NCBI GenBank assembly: GCA_914767715.1
Contig: OU612066.1
Location: 29,612,283 to 29,672,282, forward strand
Reading direction: 5' to 3'
Length of the DNA stretch: 60,000 nucleotides
Source of the DNA: Membranipora membranacea
Lineage: Eukaryota; Bryozoa; Gymnolaemata; Cheilostomatida; Membraniporidae
Made by a program: the position numbers and the translations under genes. Below, piece after piece: positions 33,101 through 43,370 of this stretch (positions are counted from its first letter, which is position 1; each line of letters opens with the position of its first letter). The notes beneath the pieces were generated by a model. The model searched no databases. It was not told where the DNA came from and saw only the letters and a program-made list of their open reading frames with translations.

Positions 33101-36100
33101 TGACGCGACGTCACTGGAGGGTGTAGATTCGGTGATTTTTACTCATAGCTATCATTGATTTACCGTTCCCAGCTCGGGTTAAATGTTGATAACTCAACTG
33201 GCTTCAATCGGAATTTAAGTTTGAAAATTGCAATAGATTCAGCAGCTTCTGGTGATCACTTTGATAGTTGGTTTAGCTCCATAGCTCAAATATTATCAAA
33301 AGAGCAAGCTATTTAAAACGGTGCATAGACTTAAAGCTATAATTCTTTTTGCAGTTTCAGTCCCGATTAAATGCTTATATCTCAAACAATTTTGTTGGAA
33401 TTTTGAGTTTGAAAATTACAATAGATTCAGCAGCTTCTTGTGATCATATTGATAGTCTATTTAGCTTCATAGCTCAAATATTATCAACAAAGCAAGCTAT
33501 TGAAAAAAGGTGCATAGACTCAAAGCTATAATTTTGTCCTGATTAAATGCTTATATCTCAACCAATTTTGATGGAATTTTGAGTTGAAAATTACAATTGA
33601 TTCAGCAGCTTCTTGTGATTATATTGATAGTCTATTTAGCTTCATAGCTCAAATATTATCAACAAAGCAAGCTATTGAAAACGGTGCATAGACTCAAAGC
33701 TATAATTTTGTCATGATTAAATGATTATATCTCAACCAATTTTGATGGAATTTTGAGTTGAAAATTGCAATAGATTCAGTAGCTTGTGAAGATTATTTTG
33801 AAGGTCTGTTTAGCTTTGTAGCTCAAGTATAACCAGGGAATTTAGGACTTTCCTCGTTGGTATAACCGAACAAGCAAGCAATTGAAAACCGTTATACTAC
33901 TAATAATGACACAATTATTGGCTGATGGAAAGGAGTAGCAAAGAAGAAAGTCCTGAACTCCCTGGTTATACTTGAGCTACAAGGCAGAAGAGACCATCAA
34001 AATGATCTCCACAAGCTACTGAACCTATTGTAATTTTCAAACTCAAAATTCCAACAAAATTGTTTGAGATATTAGCATTTAATCAGGACTGAAACTGCAA
34101 AAAAGTTATAGCTTTAAGTCTATGCACCGTTTTAAATAGCTTGCTCTTTTGATAATATTTGAGCTATGGAGCTAAACCGAGTATCAAAGTGATCGCAAGA
34201 AGCTGCTTAATCTATTGAAATTTTCAAACTTAAATTCCGATTGATGCCAGTTGAGTTATCAATATTGAACCAGAGCTGGGAACGGTAAATCAATGATAGC
34301 TACGAGTAAAATTCACTGTTTCTACACCCTCCAGTGACGTCGCGTCACCATAATTAAGTGCCTCACTTCAATATACAGTGTCCTGTCTAGGTTTATTATT
34401 AAAGGGCAACCAAGGTTTCGCAGCAATGCATTAATGGGTAGCAAATAATGTGCTGGGCAGCATCAGCTTAGTGCATTACGCGATGCAAAACTCAAAGTAG
34501 TTGCTGACTCTAAGCTGGGTAACACTTCAGTTTAGGGGAGGTTCCAAGACTTTGCTGTAATAATTATAGAGCACAGGCTAAATAATAACAGGAACAGGAA
34601 ACTGCTATGTGGTATTCTCTTTTAGCTGAGTTTGAGTACCTGATGGAAGAAACGCTTCACAAGAATTCTGGCTGAATAATCATCCGAATTATATTTTCTC
34701 TTTTCCCCATGCATAAGGTGCAATCTGCTATTAATCAATGGCCATCAATGAGAAGTTGTTTGAAACCTTGGTTGCCCTTTAAGTCTATGGTTTTCTCTCA
34801 TGCGCGTTTGAGAGATTTTCTTCCAAAGGCACCGTCAATTCCATCAGTATTAGTGCTTTTTCTTTGTCAGACCAGAAATTAAGTCTGGTCATTGGCTCGT
34901 GATCACAGTATGCTGTGGCATGCTGGGCTCCTCTGTGAGGTCGCATCTCACCTGCCATTCTCCGCTGTTCATCAATCCCTTTTTGCACAAAATCTTTTCA
35001 CGCACTTCACCACTAGCATTAGCATATTCACACTTCTCTGTGACCTATTTACACAACACTTTCAGGACTTGATTATGCCTATACGTGTATGTTCCCAAGC
35101 TCTGCGGGATATTCAACAGTATATGCCGAAGTGTGCCCTTGGCCGAGCACCTGGCGCATTTCGAGTTCTCGGTCAAATTCCAGCGTTCCAGGTTTGCCGG
35201 GGTCGGTAGCTGTTCATAAGCTGCACCAACCAGAAAGCTGATCCTTTGTGGCTCCATTGACCACATTTCTGTCCATTTGAGCTGACGCTGCTCAATAGAC
35301 TCCCAACAAGTCCACCTGCCTTGTTGGGCTTGGCCTACAGCTTGTGTCTGGCGCCGCTCCTCTTCCTTCTTGCGCACCTCGTCAACTACCATCTTTGGGC
35401 TTTCCTTTGAGAACCACCGGTTCGCTTCCCAGCCGATGCCATGACGTGCAGTTGTCACAGCACCCACAATCTCGCTTATCTCCAGTCGAGATTTGGCATC
35501 TCTGACAGTCTCTGTGACAGACCATTTTTTACCAGTGTCAAGTGATGGAGCACATTCCCTTATCACCTGGTCTGGTGACTCGTTCAACATCATATCCAGT
35601 CTCGCTTTTGATGTTTGTACTCTTCCACAAGCGATTTCATAGGTAGTGAAAGAGTAAACAAACTGGCATACAGTGCATTAGTGTTGAAGCTCCTTGGAAC
35701 TCAGAGCCACTTACTGCATGTGCTTGTTAATCATTTGCTCCATTCTCTCAACTGTCAGAGGCCACAGAATTCGAGGCATGAGTGCAAAGTTGAGAATCCA
35801 GTCTTTGTATTTACCAGGCAGACCACATTTTTCAATCGCATCCAGCCCTGTAATGAGTTGTTTTTTCACCTCTTCCTAAGCTCTTCACAGGCTGCTCTGC
35901 AAGCGTGGGAATACGCTCTGTTCCTATGAAGTAGGTATTTGGTACAGGTTTGCCTTTACACCAAGACAGGGACCGGCTCTTGCTAGGTTTGAATCGCATC
36001 GCACATCTCTCTATCAACTCATGCAGTTTATCGATTGAAGCTACAACCTGGGCCTTATCTGGTGATATTATTGTAATATCATCCATAAAGGCCCTCATCG

Positions 36101-39100
36101 GCGGTGGTATCTGGTTATTCGCAACCTGGATCCCATTCACACTGCGTTGTAAATTCTGTATAACTATCTCCATCACCATAACGAATAGCAAAGGTGATAT
36201 AGCACATCCCATAGGGATGCCTACTGCCAGCTCTTGCCAACTTGTGATAAAGTTCTTAGCAGTCAATCTCATTTTGAACTTTTTATAGTAGCCTCAACCG
36301 TAACCCTTAGCCTGTCGGGCACCCAGAAGTGTGATAGTGCAAGGTCAATTATGCTGTGCAGTACAGAACCATAGGCCAAATCCAACCAGATTACCTCAAG
36401 GTTTGATTTAGCTTGTTTAGCAGATTTTATTGCTGACCAAATCATGCTCACATGCTCAAGACATCCAGGGAATCCTGGAGTGCCTACCTTCTGAACTGAT
36501 GGATCAATTAATCCATTGGCCATAAGATAATCTGTCAGGCGTTTTGCCAGAACGCTGAAGAATATCTTGCCTTCTACATTTAGCAGTGATATTGGTCTAA
36601 ACTGCCCTAGGTCCTCCGCCTTATCTTCTTTCGGTATATACACATCATTCGCACAACACCACTCATCTGGGATCTTCCCAGACTTCCAGATTTTGTTGAG
36701 CACTTTTGTCAAGATCTCCAGTGTGCCTGGACATTTCTTGTATAGCTTATAACTGATGCCATTAATGCCTGGGGCACTTTTGGCACGTGCCTTGGTAACT
36801 ACCTGTGCAACTTCTCCAAGCTTGATATCACCCATCTCAAAACTGAAACCTGGAGATGTTAGACGTTTAAGCCCAGCAATATCAGTGTTCACCTCGCTCT
36901 AGTTACCGTACACTTTTGCCAAGTGTGCCTCAACTTCTGCCTAACTAGCCTTGAGCTCGCCATTCTTGCTCTGCTCAAACAACTTCTTGGCAAATCCATA
37001 TGGATTTTTCATGAAATTTTTCAAGTTCTTTCGCTTCAACTTCCCCTTCTTCCTCAAGGCCTCAGCTCTAGCTAGCCTTCTTATTCGTTCCTTGACATCA
37101 TTAAGCAATACAGAAAGCCCATGCATTTCTGATTCAACGCAACTTCTCATTCTCTCTCTCAGCGTGCGATGCTGAGTTCTCAGTCTGCCTTTCACACATT
37201 GTCGTCTATTTGGTATTTTGGTGCACTGAGTTCCACCTCGTTTCGCAACTAAGCCAAACTTCTCCTCACAGATTGAAAAGAGGATAGCAGGCAGTTGATT
37301 GGCCTTTTTCTCGCCGCTTCCAGTCAATGCAGAGTTGAGAGCAACAACTGCATATTCGTCAAGATCTTGCCAAGTCTTGACACTGCTCATCTTTGGCCAA
37401 TCAACCTCCTGCCTTTCACAACTGGTCCCATGATGCTCGGTGGGTGTTTGAGAGTTGGTTGTCTGCCCACTGTGGTTTTTAACCTGGGGCAGTGTACCAT
37501 CCGTCTTATGTGCAGAGTTATCTACAATAAGTAATTCTGCTTTGTTTGTGAAGTATAAACTATTGAGAAAAATAAACAAGCTCGTCTGATCTGAAGACGG
37601 TAAGAAATTTTCATAAGAGTTTTTGGCTGAAAGAAAAATGGACATGTCAAACTCAAAGATAGGAAAAACTGTTCAGCATTTTGGAATGGCAGTAACACAA
37701 GATGTAATTTTCAATTATAAATGATCACTTTGTAAAATTATTTAAGTCATAATGTATCAACAATTAATTTTATTGTTTGAAATTTACTTTCTTAGACAGT
37801 TAGCTCATTCATTTCACTCAGAGCACACAGAGATGCTCTGATGTTACCTTGACTTTCTTTACCATCTATGTTTCTCATTGTAGGCTTCACAACTAGAATC
37901 GACAGGACCGGTTCTACCTGAGCTTATAGCTCAGACAGACTCAAACTATGAGACTATGTTACAGGCTATCGGTATGAGAGGCGCAGGGCATCTCTCAGGA
38001 GGTGTTATAGGTAACTATTTGTTATTACTGATTGAGAAGATAACTAAAACCATTACCTCTTGAGGTGATTGCATTTGGCTTGTGAGATGTGGTGATAAGA
38101 CGCCTGACTGCGAGCAACATAGCTCATATTAAAGCCAAATGCAATTTTTGAAGCAGGCTTTCAAAGCATCTTAATAACTCATAACAAATCTTGGTCTTGG
38201 CTTGCCAGGTGATTGCACTACTCACAACCATTCTCGATCATGCTGCCATAATCATTTCACTATCAACAGAATTTGAAATGCCTAAAACAGTGATAAGAAT
38301 ATGGTCTAGAAATAGGCAGTTGTGAGCAGCTGTCCTTTCCTTTTCGGCTGTTTAGAACGAGAGACTTGATTGGATAACTAAAATCTTCATGATGGTATCA
38401 TCGCTTGCTTGGCAAAATTTAACCTTTTAAGTTCCATTTGATGTTTTGACTAATCAGACTTTTCAATATCTATGGAGTGTGCCTATTGAGAGTGCCTGAT
38501 CTTTTTAATCATAATATGATGATTAACATTATGATATTTACAGGTGCGCTACTGATTGACCGTGTGTTTGAGCATGTGGACTTATTGTGTGCTGTGATAA
38601 TGGTACTATTTACAATCTGTGGTGTTATCACCGGCTATGTGAAGAGTATAGAGCTCATGTTCATCATATTTCTAGCTCAGGGGACTTTGGAAACCGTTCT
38701 CAATATGGGTAAGGATACCTTCTATTCCTTTTTCAACAACACCAAAAATATTGTGTAACAAGTTAAGCGCAGAAATCATATTTATGAGCATCATTGGTCT
38801 GCTTGTATAAAAATGAACATATCCAAAAGTCTTAACAGTCATGTGGTAAACTACCGTGGCCCATTTCTGCCATGCAGTGTTTTGGAATATTAGGAAGCAG
38901 GTGCCTAGAAATAAAATGTGTTTCTTAAATAATCGAGTAGCTACCTTAAAACTTAGGAGGCTTGGTAAAGTTAGTTTATAGATTGAGTTTATAGACAGAA
39001 CAGACCTGCCATAAATTATGTTCCAATTTACTGTGCTTTAAACAAGAATCGACTGGAAGATGACTTTGGGGGGGGCGGTTGTGGTGCTTGCATTTTCGGT

Positions 39101-39575
39101 TTGCATGGCGGTTTCTTACCAATACTTTCTATCTCCTAGCTCAACAAAAAGCTGCTGGTGTCTGTGGATATCCCTTGGAATTCTTGGTATGCAACTAGGC
39201 TTTTCTTTTTTGTTTCAGATTCTGTCTACACTGCTTCTTATGGTATCAATACTGCTGTACTTCTTCCACGCAAATGTTTCAGCCCTTTGGGTACTCTTTG
39301 TCTCTGCAGGAGTGCTGATGGGTCCGCTGACCACTTCAGGCTATAGTCTGGTGAACCGATATATAACTATGAATGCCTTCGCTCAGAGCATACCTCAAGT
39401 AGGCGTTGCCATAGGAGACACACTTATAATGTTTGCTGTAGGGTACAGTTACGAGAACTATGGACCCTTTACGATATGGTCTTATTTTCTTATGATTGGG
39501 GTGGTGAGTTTCAGCGTTGTCACTATAATGCAAGTGTTGGGATATTACCACGGTGACCGTTTTGCTAAGGAATGA
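30115..39575 (+). CDS. MFS transporter, MFSD4/NaGLT1-like, internally shortened (right arm)
   Basis: Exons 30115-30230, 31073-31172, 37884-38010, 38544-38708, 39140-39186, 39219-39575 splice in frame to 303 codons plus stop; ATG 30166 is an alternative start. Motifs: FRLLIWFLINICK (first helix), LESTGPVLPEL, MRGAGHLSGGVIG, ALLIDRVFEHVD, then VSAGVLMGPLTTSGY, AFAQSIPQVGVAIGD and GYYHGDRF. Known: this MFS group has 12 helices in about 450-500 residues and imports sugars. Here roughly helices 4-8 are absent. Reading frame C just upstream of 39140 (about 39,062-39,139) shows a decayed LHFRFA..FLT segment, suggesting a damaged middle exon with an 8-G run. The third intron contains a 5.9-kb retrotransposon. 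Either a pseudogene that happens to stay open or a shortened protein. Confidence 0.6.
30284..30470. mobile_element. hAT-like MITE, partial inverted copy
   Basis: Homologous in inverse orientation to 18,463-18,693. Present only in the right palindrome arm, in the first intron of the transporter gene, so inserted after the duplication. Confidence 0.5.
30808..31008. mobile_element. MITE, CATGGAAAC family, right-arm copy
   Basis: Starts ACCATGTTTCCATTTTAAAT and ends near AGGATCTTCAAGGAAAC; internal GAGGTGACAACTCAATTCGA block shared with copies at 21,831-23,225 and 50,340-50,630. Confidence 0.5.
32645..34789. mobile_element. 2,145-bp composite foldback element with 8-bp TSD
   Basis: Inserted in the endonuclease region of the retrotransposon. 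Perfect 8-bp direct repeat GTTTTCTC at 32,637-32,644 and 34,790-34,797. Terminal inverted repeat CATAGACTTAAAGGGCAACC. Internal plan: 9-bp tip, 380-bp block (32,654-33,033), a 1,367-bp palindrome (33,034-34,400), a second 380-bp block in the same orientation (34,401-34,780), 9-bp tip. No ORF for a transposase. The 8-bp duplication fits hAT-type transposition. Confidence 0.85.
33034..34400. repeat. 1,367-bp palindrome with ~180-bp tandem units
   Basis: Ends AATAATAAACCTAGACAGG / inverted copy. The left half holds about four tandem units starting near 33,172, 33,361, 33,538 and 33,713, each with TTAAATG.TTATATCTCAA, GATTCAGCAGCTTCTTGTGA and AGCTCAAATATTATCAA. The centre (33,820-33,975) is a smaller hairpin with GCTCAAGTATAACCAGGGA ends. 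Confidence 0.8.
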
Positions 39576-39856
39576 ATTATCATGAGTTCAATTTTATAAA
39601 CATCAAACTGGTTTCATGCAATATTCTCTTGCCCTAAAAATTCACTACAAAGTATTATTCAAGCACACCTTATAATTTGATAAGGCTTTATTAAGGTTTA
39701 CAAAATAATTTTTATTTTAAACTAAAAACAAAACGGGGATGCTGTACTAATGTGTCTTTTCAAACTATATTACATCAATATTTTATCTATGCCAGACTAA
39801 AACTTGTAATCACAAGACAAAACTAAGTTCTAGTTGACTTACTCTCATTTCTCATG

Positions 39857-39862
39857 AATAAA
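39857..39862 (+). promoter_or_regulatory. Candidate polyadenylation signal AATAAA
   Basis: About 280 bp beyond the transporter stop codon at 39,575. Confidence 0.35.
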
Positions 39863-40555
39863 CTCACTTTTAATTTTTCACGATTTTCGTACATGAAGCT
39901 TTGATTTGGTTGCAGTTCTTTTTCTACAATCACTTGTGAAAAGATGGTCGAAATTTTGTTAATAATCTTTTAACTTTATCAATGTAATAATATACATCAA
40001 TTTAAAATATTTACCCATCTATTGCTTGTTGGGTGGTCATGATTGGATACAAATTTATTGCAGGTTTGCTATAGCTGTTTGCATAGCTTGACTAACATGA
40101 CGGCTGCTCTTAGTTTCGAATTATAAAACATCATTACTCTCAAACTGTAGATTATTAGTTGTCTACTCATGGAATTTAGAGCGATAACTTCCCAACAGAG
40201 GTCTTTCCTTCAAGACTCACGGTTCACCATGTCTCACTTTTCTCAACTGATGATCAAAACACCAGCTAACATCATTTGGTTTGAAAAAAGTGGTCTAGGT
40301 TCAAGGAGATTTAAGTGCTCAGACGATCGAAAGTTTGAGTTAGTGGCGTTACATTATCTATTATATGCAATGCTACTTACACCCGCCTGCAGCCGTCTGA
40401 TCACTTAGGCCATCATACAGATATGATTTTTTATACATAGAAGGGGCCTTGTCCGTATACAATATTATCAGTGAAATATTCAGATACTGGCAAGGCCCTC
40501 GAATGTTTGGTCTGAATTTCGGTATCATCATATTAAATAATCTACATTGAACATC

Positions 40556-40632
40556 GGACCCAAAACTCATGCGACACCAATCGCCTGGCAGTGAATAGCT
40601 GGCGTGCTAACCGATTGCCATTTCACCAGTCT
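40556..40632 (-). repeat. tRNA-like sequence
   Basis: Minus strand reads TGGTGAAATGGCAATCGGTT, AGCACGCCAGC and later GGTCCGATGTTC: D-arm and weak B-box spacing. No complete acceptor stem seen, so a SINE relic or tRNA pseudogene is more likely than a working tRNA. Confidence 0.3.
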
Positions 40633-41200
40633 AAAAAAGAATGAGTTGATGGCGCTTATTAGCCAAGCGTACGTGATAGAGTAATTGGCCTTATATTGAT
40701 TGTAGTGAGTTCTTAGCTGTGTTTCCAGCTTTGATCCAGTTTGCCAGTATTTGTAATTGCTCTGCCCACACTGATAAGCCACCCTTTCACTGCGGCTTAT
40801 AAGGAGAGGGAGCAACTCCATGTGCAAGCAATCTGGATCGGACTTAGAATTGTGGTCGACAGTTGAGTAATACATATCTAAATTCATAAAGCTTGTAGAT
40901 AACCAATTTTTCTTACAACCAATTGCTTAGGAATGCTGAGAAAATTATTATACATGTAACAACAGCTACACTTCATACGACCCTATTTACTTTGTGTCGT
41001 AACAGTTCATCTGCTGCTATAGGGAAACTTTCTATATGGCTACATTATTTTGGTTTTTTGTATTTTTCATTTGGTTCCTGCATCCAGCAAAAATTGAAAT
41101 TCAGACATAAATTGACAAGTCAAAAAATAGTGTAGCAGATTGGTCATGAGGTTGGGGACAAGCGTGGGGGGACCTTCCAATTAATCTAGTTTGGAACTAC

Positions 41201-41226
41201 TGCCTGCCTGATCACTCAGGCAGGCA
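41201..41226. repeat. Perfect 11-bp hairpin
   Basis: TGCCTGCCTGA, loop TCAC, TCAGGCAGGCA. Isolated, not beside a recognised gene. Confidence 0.6.
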
Positions 41227-43370
41227 AATCACTCTGACTTTGGAAGACAAGACCCCCACAGAACAGATGCCAACCCTCCAGGAAGACAAGATCTTTGCGG
41301 GATATGTTGATCCGTCACTGAACCTACACAATGTATAATGTCCGACACTTATGGATATTATGTGATAAATTACGAAGGGTGGTTAACCGAGGAACTCCAG
41401 AGCTTGGAGTAAAACACATCAGAAGGGGGGAGGCAGTGTGTGTGATAACTAACAAAGCATGGGTGGACCATGTTAGGCGCTAATGTGTTTCAAAATTAAT
41501 CAAAGTGCAACTGATGATCGAAATGGAGAATCAGCCTATCAAAAGTAGTAATATATAGACGATGTTGATCGCTAGGAATGTGTGTTGGTTTCTCACTCAA
41601 TGGATATTGTCAATCTGCTAATACCATTATTTACATTGGTCTAACAATTTTCTGTCATCTTTTGAGTCGAGGTTTCGAGATTTTCACATATATGTAGTGA
41701 AACTGTCAGAGAGAGAGAAATGTCATAAGCGTTACAAAAGATAGCCGATAGCTAAACGTAATGCAGCATCACATTTGCAAAGTACAAAGGGACACTGATC
41801 CAATAATCCATATGAAAGAAGTTGATGATTATATATTGAATAAAAATAAAATTCCATAATAATACATAACGATATAAAAATAGTATCGTAGTGTGATAAT
41901 TATATTTATAAATATACTTTTCTCCATCAACGTAACAGCTTTTCCACACCCATAACCCATTTGAAAAATGTCTAGTTTTCCTCCTATCTTATCACAAATT
42001 GGTCTGTAAACATTAGGGGATTTTGTTACACTTAAAGACTATTAAACATGTATAACTGGTAACTGAAGGAGGTGTGCGCATTTCTGATGATTCACTTCTA
42101 CTGCTTATCAACGGGCGTGACAAAATTATACATACTCGTCCAAAAGTTAGCTACTTTCCAAACCCCACTTCGCAGAGAAATTACATAAACGAAACACAAA
42201 TAATCATATTGTTTATGGTAAGTCACGTTCCGAATAAAATGCCATACCTAAGATTATGAATTGTTTTCGTGTGGCCACGGGCTGCATCTCCTGGTTCAGA
42301 TTCAGTATAATGAACAGCTATCTACTGCTTGTCATAGAGTTAAACAGGCATCAAGCTGTACTTATGACCTAACATGATGCTGCAATTTACTGTTTACAAA
42401 ACTTTAATCTAAGGATTAAAATTCTTATCTTAATCTTTCTTGCTGTGTCAATTCCTGTTAAAATGCAATTTGATTTGATGATTCACAATCATAATGGTAT
42501 GTGAAGCCCATCCCATCCCATCCCATCATGTTTATCTTCAGCATGACGCCAACTGGTTCTGAACTGGGAGATGACTGACTAGTTAGGATGGATACTTAGC
42601 TTGTTGTTATTCTGTACTCTGAGCACAAGTCAGCAGCTATTAATCGCCTCCGGTTTTATCTGTAAGTGCTTGTCATGATTGTCAATACTTAGTAATTAGC
42701 TCTTGATGGCGACAGCTTTTAAATGTTAAGAATTCTTCGCACATACTGCTGAGATCGGTTGCGCTGTTCATTTATTATAAGGACGGTCAAGTGTGGTTGT
42801 GTTGAGGTTGTGTGGAGGTTTAAGATGGTGTGATTGTCATTGGGTTTTAGAGTTCGGTTTTTGCTGTGTAATCAACTCCATAGTCAGCCTTGCCTAGTTC
42901 TAAAGATCTTTTAGTCCCGCTCCTAAAAATTAATGAGTGAATAGAGTTATTTTAAGGGGATGGATTTTTCTCCCATGTTATATTTGTTTATTAGAGTGTA
43001 CCAGATCTGTCTATGTCAGCATCAAACCCTTCTGCAACTGATATAATTTGAGCAACCATAGCAGCTGCTCACTATATCTATTCCCCGACATTTTTAGCTG
43101 ACTGAGCCACAATCAGCCAATAAGGCCTTCAGCTCATTAATCTCAAATATTGAGCATTGTATCATCATAATTAGGATATTGGTATTAGCCTCGCAGCAGT
43201 TCACTTTTTTTTTCAAAAGAAATGACAATGCATGACAAGGCTATATTGAGTTATTGACATACCACACGTTTTTGTGCAATCATTGAAAATTTACTTTTGG
43301 GATCAGTTTTATACGCAATTATTATCATAAGAAAACCAGAGTGAAAGCCTCATGGCTAATGGTGGCTTAC

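Larger units (their letters stand above)
31600..37530 (-). mobile_element. Decayed non-LTR retrotransposon with RT and restriction-like endonuclease
   Basis: Minus strand, limits set by where palindrome-arm homology stops. Pieces in order: pre-RT region 37,530-36,941 (NPYGFAKKLFEQSKNGELK); two TAG stops; RT fingers/palm 36,892-36,269 (SAPGINGISYKLYKKCP, FRPISLLNVEGKI, WLDLAYGS); frameshift; palm 36,272-35,832 (GIPMGCAISPLLF, AFMDDITII); frameshift; C-terminal piece 35,593-35,045 with a zinc-knuckle-like CARCSAKGTLRHIL and YRHNQVLKVL; endonuclease piece 34,988-34,798 (LMELTVPLEENLSNAHERK), continuing beyond an inserted element at about 32,636-32,412 (YEDLVTQCQDKGW, CRGFM). The ELTVP-E...AHER motif fits a PD-(D/E)xK-type endonuclease, as in RLE elements. 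Too broken to be active. Confidence 0.8.
28230..39575. repeat. Right arm of the large palindrome (interrupted)
   Basis: Inverted counterpart of 20,374-26,110, interrupted between about 31,600 and 37,530 by a non-LTR retrotransposon. The inner end (28,230-28,330) carries the same tRNA-like segment and the conserved AATTAATCATGAATTATAAT block. Confidence 0.9.
39576..43370. other. Gene-poor spacer
   Basis: AT-rich; no supported exon. Contains a tRNA-like segment (40,556-40,632, minus) and a perfect 11-bp hairpin at 41,201-41,226. The last exon of the minus-strand mucin-like gene should lie near its right end but was not found. Confidence 0.55.

Noticed and set aside
32654-34780. LTR retrotransposon with 380-bp LTRs
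   Set aside because: The blocks are direct repeats, but no gag/pol, primer-binding site or TG...CA ends are seen; the interior is a palindrome and the outer ends form an inverted repeat with an 8-bp TSD.
40567-40887. 106-codon minus-strand ORF
   Set aside because: Overlaps a tRNA-like repeat, has no splice context and no recognisable similarity.
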